Below, in pieces: positions 4,681 to 9,954 of a DNA stretch of 9,954 nucleotides. A model generated the notes under the pieces. The model did not search any database and was not told the DNA's origin. It saw nothing but the letters and a program-made list of their open reading frames with translations. This DNA is from Deltaproteobacteria bacterium (lineage in GTDB: Bacteria; Desulfobacterota_B; Binatia; Bin18): positions 1-9,954 of the forward strand of contig JAAXHF010000344.1 in assembly GCA_012271025.1 (NCBI GenBank). Reading direction: 5' to 3'. Positions within the stretch are counted from its first letter, which is position 1; every line of letters begins with the position of its first letter. Made by a program: the position numbers and the translations under genes.

Positions 4681-6204
4681 ATGGCCGACGCCGAATCTTC
4701 CAACTCAACACGCCGCCGCTTGGGCCTGCTGGGCGGGGTCGGGCTGTGCGCCGTGCTGCTGCTGCTGCCGCCGCCGGACGGGATGAGTCTGGCCGCCTGG
4801 CGGGCGACGGCTGTTGCGGCGCTGATGGCGGTGTGGTGGGTCAGCGAAGCGATTGACCTGACCGTGACCGCCTTTGTGCCCCTGTTCCTGTTTCCGGTGC
4901 TCGACATTCTGCCGGCCGACGAGGTGTCGAGCGCCTATGCCGGCCAGATTGTGTTCCTGTTTTTCGGCGCGTTTTTTCTGGCCCTGGCGACCGAGCAGTG
5001 GGGCCTGCACCGACGGGTCGCGCTGTGGATTCTGTCGCGCATCGGCGGCTCACCGCGTGTGCTGATCCTGGGTTTCTTCGGCACCACCGCTCTGCTGTCG
5101 ATGTGGATGTCGAATACCGCCGCAACTGTGGTCATGCTGCCGATCGCCCTGGCCATTCTCAGCCATGTTGACGCCCGGGGCTATGATACGAGCCGGGGCT
5201 TTGGCACGGCGCTGATCCTGGGCATGGCCTACAGCGCCTCAATCGGCGGCGTCAGCACCCCGGTCGGCACCCCGCCTAACGCGGTGTTTCTGGGCGCCTT
5301 CGAGAACCTGTTTCCGGACGGCCCGAGCATCGGCTTTTTGTACTGGATGCTGTTTGGCCTGCCGACCGCTGCGATCATGCTGGTGTGCGCCTGGCTGTAT
5401 CTGGTCTTTGGTGTGTTCCGGGTGCCGACCTCTGGCTGGCAGGAAGACCGGGGCTTTCTGACCGAACAGCTGCGCGCCCTCGGCCCGATGAGCCGCCCCG
5501 AACGGCGGGTGCTGGTCCTGTTTTCCCTGACCGCCCTGCTGTGGATGTTCCGCGAGGATTTGCCGCTCGGGCCGCTGACCATCCCCGGCTGGGTGCATGT
5601 CTTTCCGGTCCCGGACAATATCAAGGATTCCACCCTGGCCATGTTCATGGCCACCCTGCTGTTCGTGATTCCGACCGGCGAGGGCACCGGTCGCTGTCTG
5701 CTCGACCGCAGCGTGTTTGAGCGCATGCCGTGGGGGATTCTGGTCCTGCTCGGCGGCAGCTTGGCCCTGGCCCGGGGGGTCGGCAGCTCGGGTCTGGCCG
5801 TGTGGGTCGGCGACCAGCTCGGCTTTCTGCAAGACCTGTCGCCGTTTGGGGCGATTTTTTCGGTATGCGCCCTGCTGGTCGGCCTGACTGAGGTGACCAG
5901 CAATACGGCCACCACCACCCTGATGATGCCCATCCTGGCCGCCAGCGCCGGCGCCATGCACATCGATCCGCTGCTGCTCATGATCCCGGCCACCTTTGCC
6001 GCCTCGTTCGCCTTCATGCTGCCGACCGCCACCGCACCCAACGCCATCGTGTTTGCCAGCCGACGGGTCAGCCTGCCCCAAATGTTCTGGACCGGTCTGG
6101 GGCTGAACGTGATTGGCGTCCTGATCCTGCCCGTCCTGTTGTATCTGATCGGCGTGCCGGTCTTTGCCATCTCCCTGTCCGGCCAGCCGGGCTGGGCGCC
6201 GTGA
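4681..6204 (+). CDS. DASS (SLC13-type) divalent anion:Na+ symporter
   Basis: This 507-residue inner-membrane transporter probably takes up dicarboxylates, citrate or sulfate with sodium. The two SNT signature motifs of the family are present: SNTAATVVMLP at 144-154 and TSNTATTTLMMP at 406-417. Each is paired with a second substrate-loop motif, STPVGTPPNAVFLG (192-205) and LPTATAPNAIVFAS (447-460). About eleven to twelve hydrophobic helices and the inverted two-half layout fit the CitT/SdcS/INDY fold. The ATG at 4681 is preferred over an in-frame GTG at 4498 because the extra residues are not membrane-like and would include the promoter; GGGGA lies 7 nt upstream. The gene stands alone. The exact anion cannot be predicted. 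Confidence 0.95.
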   Translation: MADAESSNSTRRRLGLLGGVGLCAVLLLLPPPDGMSLAAWRATAVAALMAVWWVSEAIDLTVTAFVPLFLFPVLDILPADEVSSAYAGQIVFLFFGAFFLALATEQWGLHRRVALWILSRIGGSPRVLILGFFGTTALLSMWMSNTAATVVMLPIALAILSHVDARGYDTSRGFGTALILGMAYSASIGGVSTPVGTPPNAVFLGAFENLFPDGPSIGFLYWMLFGLPTAAIMLVCAWLYLVFGVFRVPTSGWQEDRGFLTEQLRALGPMSRPERRVLVLFSLTALLWMFREDLPLGPLTIPGWVHVFPVPDNIKDSTLAMFMATLLFVIPTGEGTGRCLLDRSVFERMPWGILVLLGGSLALARGVGSSGLAVWVGDQLGFLQDLSPFGAIFSVCALLVGLTEVTSNTATTTLMMPILAASAGAMHIDPLLLMIPATFAASFAFMLPTATAPNAIVFASRRVSLPQMFWTGLGLNVIGVLILPVLLYLIGVPVFAISLSGQPGWAP

Positions 6205-6213
6205 GGGCAGGGG

Positions 6214-6255
6214 AAAAGTCAAAAGTCAAAGGGCAAAAGTCAAAGGGCAAAAGTT
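6214..6255 (+). repeat. Short tandem heptamer repeat
   Basis: Six consecutive heptamers alternate between two types: AAAAGTC twice, AAAGGGC, AAAAGTC, AAAGGGC, AAAAGTT. They start 9 nt after the symporter stop. Such purine-rich heptamer runs occur between genes in several bacterial groups as STRR-like repeats. There are no spacers, so this is not a CRISPR. Confidence 0.85.
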
Positions 6256-6322
6256 AAGGGTCGTGTCTCAGTTTGAAAATGGTTGCCCGTCTCATCCTCA
6301 GCCGCACGCTCCGAGGGCAGTC

Positions 6323-6403
6323 GCCCCTTCGGGCAAATCCCCCTTTTTCAACGTGTGATGCAAAAAGACACCCACCCCGGCCCTTCGGGCCACCCCTCCG
6401 AGG
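6323..6403. repeat. Left half of a GC-rich palindromic repeat, interrupted by the IS
   Basis: The stretch includes the hairpins GCCC-CTTC-GGGC (6323-6334) and GGCCC-TTC-GGGCC (6379-6391), then ACCCACCCCG (6370-6379) and CACCCCTCCG (6391-6400). The last two have exact reverse complements at 7585-7594 and 7563-7572, on the other side of the insertion sequence. A copy of the IS end, ACGTGTGATGC, also lies at 6351-6361. Confidence 0.6.
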
Positions 6404-6414
6404 ACGTGTGATGC
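6404..6414 (+). repeat. Left terminal inverted repeat of the IS
   Basis: ACGTGTGATGC followed by GTATT. The opposite end, read inward, is ACGTGTGATGC followed by AGATT, so 11 bp match, two differ and ATT matches again. The transposase stop lies 12 nt inside. Confidence 0.75.
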
Positions 6415-6425
6415 GTATTGCCGCG

Positions 6426-7439
6426 TCAGCCGACGAAGAGGGTAGCAAAGGCCAAGGCCGGCCGGCCGAAGAGCTGGTTGAGGCAGTGGCCCAGATTGAC
6501 GGCGGCGAGCTTGGCCGCCAGGCGCGTCAGCAACCCCCGGGGGCTGCGGGCGCCCGGGAAGTGCAAGCCAAAGGAGCGGATCAGCTGGCTGTTGATAGTC
6601 TCGACGATCTGACACCGGCGCCGGTGCTGGCGGCGGGCCGGGGCGGCCGCCGAGCCCGGATAGTCCTTGGGCGTGGTCAGGGCCGCCCCATAGTCCTGCC
6701 GCCAATGCTGCTGCCACCACCGGCCCCAGAAGCCCTTATCGGCCAGATACTCCCCGCGGCCGGGCGTCCCGACCCCCTGCGGCGGCCAGCGGGGGCCGGT
6801 GGGACCCACATACGGCCGCCCGTTGGAGCGGCGCGGCGAGGGCAAGTCGGCCACCTGGAGGGATGGCGCGTGCGGGTCGGCCCGCCAGCCCAGCAGCGCG
6901 TCGGCGACCCATCGCTCTTCGGTGTTGGCCGGGGCCACGACAAAGCCCGTGACGACGCCCGTGGGCGTGACGGCCACGAGCAGCTTGCAGCCGTAGTACC
7001 ACTCCTTATCGCTCCCGCCCCGCCCAATGGCGGCGATCGCCCCAAACAGGCGCTGGCGTTGCCCCCGACAGCGGCGCAGCAAGGGCACCGCGACCGTGTC
7101 CATGACCTCATACGCCGCGCCCGCCGCCCGCAGGTCCCGGGCCACGAGCGGGACCAAGGCCACCAGCTGCTCCGCCAAGGCCCGACAGCGCCGGTTATAG
7201 GCACTCTGGCTCAGGAAGCGCGGAAAATACGCCCGCCAGTGCGCCCGGGCATAGCGCAGAAAGGCGCGCTCCGAGCGCCCCCACCACTGCGCACACAACG
7301 CCAGGGTGAGGATCTCACTGTCCGCCACCGTCGGCCGGGCGCCCGGCCGCCCCGGCGGCCGGAGCCCGGGACGCTGCTGGTACAGGTCGTCCACGATGGT
7401 ATAGAGTGCGACCAGGAACGTGTCGAGATCGATGGCCAT
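6426..7439 (-). CDS. IS982-family DDE transposase
   Basis: This 337-residue cut-and-paste transposase moves the surrounding element. The N-terminal part (1-100) shows the family pattern SEILTLALCAQWWGRSERAF, YFPRFLSQSAYNRR. The catalytic triad is intact: Asp114 in YEVMDTVAVP, Asp234 in YLADKGFWG, and Glu280 in CQIVETINSQL. The region EWYYGCKLLVAVTPTGVVTG between the first two Asp is also typical. The ATG at 7439 is preceded by a strong AGGAGGTGA (7451-7443). No frameshift or stop is seen, so the element may be active. ISNCY-type relatives are possible, but IS982 fits best from memory. Confidence 0.85.
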   Translation of the reverse strand: MAIDLDTFLVALYTIVDDLYQQRPGLRPPGRPGARPTVADSEILTLALCAQWWGRSERAFLRYARAHWRAYFPRFLSQSAYNRRCRALAEQLVALVPLVARDLRAAGAAYEVMDTVAVPLLRRCRGQRQRLFGAIAAIGRGGSDKEWYYGCKLLVAVTPTGVVTGFVVAPANTEERWVADALLGWRADPHAPSLQVADLPSPRRSNGRPYVGPTGPRWPPQGVGTPGRGEYLADKGFWGRWWQQHWRQDYGAALTTPKDYPGSAAAPARRQHRRRCQIVETINSQLIRSFGLHFPGARSPRGLLTRLAAKLAAVNLGHCLNQLFGRPALAFATLFVG

Positions 7440-7513
7440 GGCTCACCTCCTGTGGTGGGGAATGTGAGCTTAGGCTATCCTTGACACGCTTCCTATGAAG
7501 TCCCCCCTAATCT

Positions 7514-7524
7514 GCATCACACGT
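7514..7524 (-). repeat. Right terminal inverted repeat of the IS
   Basis: GCATCACACGT is the exact reverse complement of the left-end 11-mer. It lies 75 nt upstream of the transposase start. Confidence 0.75.
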
Positions 7525-7527
7525 CCC

Positions 7528-7594
7528 AGGAGGGGAATCACCGCCTCCCCAATCCCCTCCTTCGGAGGGGTGCCGCGATAGCGGCGGGGTGGGT
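7528..7594. repeat. Right half of the interrupted palindromic repeat
   Basis: AGGAGGGG is followed by the perfect hairpin CCCCTCC-TTC-GGAGGGG (7554-7570), a second hairpin CCGC-GATA-GCGG (7573-7584), and CGGGGTGGGT (7585-7594). The outer pieces mirror the left half. The element resembles a REP- or MITE-like intergenic palindrome. Confidence 0.6.
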
Positions 7595-7672
7595 TGCCTT
7601 CGGGTGGCCAGACACCGCCAAGTTCAGACAAGTGAAGACCGTTACGATCTTTGTGCTCAGAGCCTACCCCAC

Positions 7673-7700
7673 TTGACTTAACTGAACGGTCGGTTAATTC
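7673..7700 (+). promoter_or_regulatory. Promoter and TetR-type operator of the tetR-exporter operon
   Basis: TTGACT (7673-7678) is a 5/6 -35; the -10 is TTAATT or TAATTC at 7694-7700, with a 15-16 nt spacer. The spacer lies inside an imperfect 20-bp palindrome (7678-7697) with outer arms TTAAC and GTTAA, 16 of 20 positions symmetric, and centre AACGGTCGGTT. That is the usual look of a TetR/AcrR operator. A bound regulator would block RNA polymerase, so autorepression of the whole operon is inferred. Confidence 0.65.
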
Positions 7701-7711
7701 TTGTCCGCAGC

Positions 7712-8359
7712 ATGGCACGTCCGGTCAAAACCGTTGACTCGCCCGACTATCGGGCCAAGATCGACCAGGTCGCCGAGGCCCTGTTTGCCGAGCGCGGCTT
7801 TGACGGCACGCCGATCCGCGAGATTGCCGAGCAGACCGGGGTGACCAAGGCGCTCATCTACCACTACTACCAGAGCAAGGAAGCGCTCTATCTGTCGCTG
7901 CTGGAAAAAGAGGCCGCCACAGTCGTGACCCGGATCGAGGCGGTGGCGGCCGGTGGGGGCGATCCCGAGCAGAAGATTCGGGCTATCGTTCAGGTCTTCC
8001 TGGACCGCTACCGGATCGATCCGCAGAGCTTTCGGCTGGTGCAGCGGGCCATAGACGACCACAGCCCGGCCGCCCATACCCTGGCCGAGCGCTGGTTCTC
8101 CCGCGCCCATGTGGCCATGGAGGCGATTACCACCGAGGGCATAGACAGCGGCCTCTTCAAACCCCTGCCGCCCGACGCCACGCCGTTTGTGATTGTCGGC
8201 ATCATCATCCACGCCCTGCGCGCCAACCGGCTGATGGACCGCATTACGCCGGGTTTTTCCGGCCCGGAGGTGTTGACCCAGCTGGCCGACCTGGTCCTGG
8301 CCCTGTTGCGGACTGATCGGCCGCCTGTCTCCAAAGGTAAAAAGAAGCACGAGGAGTAG
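7712..8359 (+). CDS. TetR/AcrR-family transcriptional regulator
   Basis: This 215-residue, probably dimeric repressor has an N-terminal TetR DNA-binding domain: residues 16-63 contain AEALFAERGFDGTPIREIAE and the recognition segment TGVTKALIYHYYQSKEALY (HTH about 35-55). Residues 70-200 form the helical ligand-binding domain; the ligand is unknown. The C-terminus is lysine-rich (SKGKKKHEE). The ATG at 7712 has no Shine-Dalgarno and sits only about 5 nt after the expected transcript start, so a nearly leaderless mRNA is likely. The exporter gene starts 6 nt after the stop, so the regulator most likely controls this exporter together with itself through the palindrome upstream. Confidence 0.95.
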   Translation: MARPVKTVDSPDYRAKIDQVAEALFAERGFDGTPIREIAEQTGVTKALIYHYYQSKEALYLSLLEKEAATVVTRIEAVAAGGGDPEQKIRAIVQVFLDRYRIDPQSFRLVQRAIDDHSPAAHTLAERWFSRAHVAMEAITTEGIDSGLFKPLPPDATPFVIVGIIIHALRANRLMDRITPGFSGPEVLTQLADLVLALLRTDRPPVSKGKKKHEE

Positions 8360-8365
8360 GCTGCG

Positions 8366-9954
8366 ATGGACGCTTTTTTTCGAGGCATTATCCGTTTTCG
8401 CTGGCTGGTCATCGCCCTGGTCCTGGCCTGTACCGCCCTGGCCTTTGTTCAGCTGGGCCAGCTGCGCTTTGAGAGCGATGCCGAGGCCATGGTGCCGCCC
8501 GACGATCCGGTTCAGCACTATAACGACATGGTCGAAAACCGCTTCGGCATGCGGGATCTGATCATTGTCGGGGTGCTGAACGACAATCCCGACGAAAACG
8601 GGGTGTTCAACCCGCGCACCCTGGCCATTGCCAAGGAGTTCTCCGAAAAAATCGCCCTGCTGCCCGGCATCAAGGCCGTGCGGGACGAAGACGTGGCCAG
8701 CGTGGCGACCATGGACAACATCACCGGCACCAGCGACGGCATGGCGGTCGATCCGTTCATGGAAAGCGTGCCCCAGACCCGGGCCGAACTGCAGGGGCTC
8801 AAGGACAGCCTGTTCGGCAACAGCATGTATGTCGACTGGATCGTGTCGCGGGACAGCACCGGGTTGCTGATCATGGCCAAGATGGAGTCGTCCGAGGGCA
8901 CCCTGGAGGGCGTGCGGCGACGGGCGACCATCTACCGCACAATCCGCGAGATGATCGCCGAGCGGGAACAGGCCGGCGTGCCCGAGCAGTTCTACGTGGC
9001 CGGCCGGGGGGCCATGGAGGTGACCTTCTCCGAGCAGGCGCAGAGCGATCTCCAGACGTTCATGCCGCTGGTCCTGCTGATTGTGGTGGTCATCCTGTAC
9101 CTGACCTATCGCAGCCTGCGCGGCGTGCTGCTGCCGCTGGCAGTGGTGATGGTGTCGATCATCTGGACGCTGGGCATCATGGCCTCGGTCGGCGTCCCGA
9201 TGTACTTCATCTCGACCATGATGCCGGTCATCCTGATGGCGATTGGCGTGGCGGCCGGCATTCATATCCTGAGCCGTTATTACGACGAAGTCCTGCAACA
9301 TCCCGAGGTGTCGTCCCACCAGGCGGTGCTGGTGGCGATGGGTGAAATGTGGCAGCCGGTGGTCTTTACCTCGCTGACCACCGCCGTCGGCTTTCTGTCG
9401 TTTCTGACCGCCGCCATGGTGCCGATTCGCTACTTCGGGCTGTTTACCGCCATCGGCGTGCTGGCCGCCATGGTGTTTTCGCTGACGTTTTTTCCGGCCG
9501 TGCTGAGCATGCTGCCCGCCAAGGTCAGCGCCGGCCTGCGCAACCAGATCGGTCGCGGCGGCGACCTGACGGCCACCGGCTGGGCAGCTCGCACGCTGTC
9601 GCAGCTGGGCCGCGGGGTGGCCCGCCGACCCCTGTCGGTGTGGGTGCCGGCCTGTGTAATCACCGTTCTGTGCGTGGTCGGCGTGCGCCAGATTGTGGTT
9701 GACAGCTCCTGGATCCAGGTCTTTCACCCCGAGAGCCCGGTGCGGATTGCCGACGAGGTGTTGCGCGAGCGCTTTCAGGGCACGCTGCCGATCTATGTGG
9801 CGATTGAGGGCCACGAACCGGACGTGCTCAAGGACCCGCAGCTGCTCCAGCAGCTCGATAACATGCAGGCCGAGGGCGAAAAGGATCCGATGGTCGGCGG
9901 TTCGCTATCGCTGGCCGAGTTCATCAAGCGCATGAACCGGGTCATGAACGAGGA
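8366..9954 (+). CDS. RND superfamily (MMPL/COG1033-type) exporter, 3' end cut by window edge
   Basis: 529 codons of an inner-membrane RND-type transporter are visible. One membrane helix (about 12-30) is followed by a large periplasmic domain (35-229). Then come membrane helices at about 231-248, 252-272, 281-303, 331-350 and 355-383. A further helix at 422-441 opens the second half, which repeats the layout; the second periplasmic domain is cut off. Motifs include SDAEAMVPPDDP early and IHILSRYYDE at the end of TM4. Relatives export lipids, hopanoids or hydrophobic compounds, or act as efflux pumps. In TM4 the usual GVADGIH reads GVAAGIH (Ala297), removing an Asp expected to relay protons. 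A Shine-Dalgarno GAGGAG (8351-8356) overlaps the end of the tetR gene. Confidence 0.93.
   Translation, partial: MDAFFRGIIRFRWLVIALVLACTALAFVQLGQLRFESDAEAMVPPDDPVQHYNDMVENRFGMRDLIIVGVLNDNPDENGVFNPRTLAIAKEFSEKIALLPGIKAVRDEDVASVATMDNITGTSDGMAVDPFMESVPQTRAELQGLKDSLFGNSMYVDWIVSRDSTGLLIMAKMESSEGTLEGVRRRATIYRTIREMIAEREQAGVPEQFYVAGRGAMEVTFSEQAQSDLQTFMPLVLLIVVVILYLTYRSLRGVLLPLAVVMVSIIWTLGIMASVGVPMYFISTMMPVILMAIGVAAGIHILSRYYDEVLQHPEVSSHQAVLVAMGEMWQPVVFTSLTTAVGFLSFLTAAMVPIRYFGLFTAIGVLAAMVFSLTFFPAVLSMLPAKVSAGLRNQIGRGGDLTATGWAARTLSQLGRGVARRPLSVWVPACVITVLCVVGVRQIVVDSSWIQVFHPESPVRIADEVLRERFQGTLPIYVAIEGHEPDVLKDPQLLQQLDNMQAEGEKDPMVGGSLSLAEFIKRMNRVMNE

Larger units (their letters stand above)
6404..7527 (-). 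mobile_element. IS982-family insertion sequence, apparently complete
   Basis: The element holds one full-length transposase gene. Its ends carry ACGTGTGATGC at 6404-6414 and its reverse complement at 7514-7524; GGACGTGTGATGC matches over 13 bp if 6402-6403 and 7525-7526 are included. Ending the element at 7527 leaves AGG on both sides (6401-6403, 7528-7530), a possible 3-bp target duplication. Joining the flanks with one AGG restores CTCCGAGGAGGGG, a natural palindrome core. The exact ends are uncertain by 2-3 bp. Confidence 0.75.

Noticed and set aside
5229..6222. Two minus-strand frames of over 300 codons opposite the symporter
   Set aside because: Low-complexity translations opposite a textbook DASS transporter.
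6214..6255. Heptamer run as CRISPR or as a Lys-rich peptide
   Set aside because: There are no spacers between units and the reading frame across it has no gene-like start.
7479..7510. TTGACA near the right end of the IS as a plus-strand promoter
   Set aside because: No -10-like hexamer follows at 15-19 nt, and the site lies inside the IS.
7694..9814. A 706-codon open frame on the minus strand opposite tetR and the exporter
   Set aside because: Its translation is rich in His, Gln, Asp and Gly with no domain, as expected opposite GC-rich genes. The plus-strand products are clear family members.

Overview
This is a GC-rich bacterial window of 9,954 bp. It reads as chromosomal DNA of an uncultured Gram-negative bacterium, possibly of the broad deltaproteobacterial type. 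The hints are a Sec-exported ankyrin protein, an RND/MMPL-type exporter, and promoters with a TGCTAGGCT-like extended -10. No marker gene is present, so the phylum is a guess. No rRNA, tRNA or CRISPR was seen.

Left part (1-3163). A rhomboid intramembrane protease lies on the minus strand and runs off the left edge. It is separated by about 340 bp from two plus-strand genes: a secreted ankyrin-repeat protein with seven nearly identical repeats, and a membrane-anchored alpha/beta hydrolase. A perfect 13-bp inverted repeat spans the ankyrin stop codon and reaches into the likely hydrolase promoter. A short minus-strand frame ends just before the rhomboid start and may be a gene remnant.

Middle part (3164-6204). 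A two-gene toxin-antitoxin operon has a PIN-domain VapC-type toxin. Its antitoxin looks unusual: a DUF7662-like domain followed by a short tail that resembles the toxin-binding end of VapB-type antitoxins. After a 405-bp spacer containing a small minus-strand ORF comes a complete DASS (SLC13-type) anion symporter. Its promoter carries a perfect 14-bp palindrome just downstream of the -10.

Right part (6205-9954). A heptamer tandem repeat and a GC-rich palindromic repeat precede an intact IS982-type insertion sequence, which appears to have landed inside that palindromic repeat. Beyond it, a TetR-family regulator and an RND/MMPL-type exporter (cut by the right edge) form a tight operon. A TetR-type operator overlaps the promoter. 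The exporter lacks the Asp expected in its TM4 motif.

The window is a patchwork of small independent transcription units, with one mobile element, one toxin-antitoxin module and several likely gene remnants. The best candidates for something new are the hybrid antitoxin, the palindrome at the symporter promoter, and the exporter with an altered proton-relay position.
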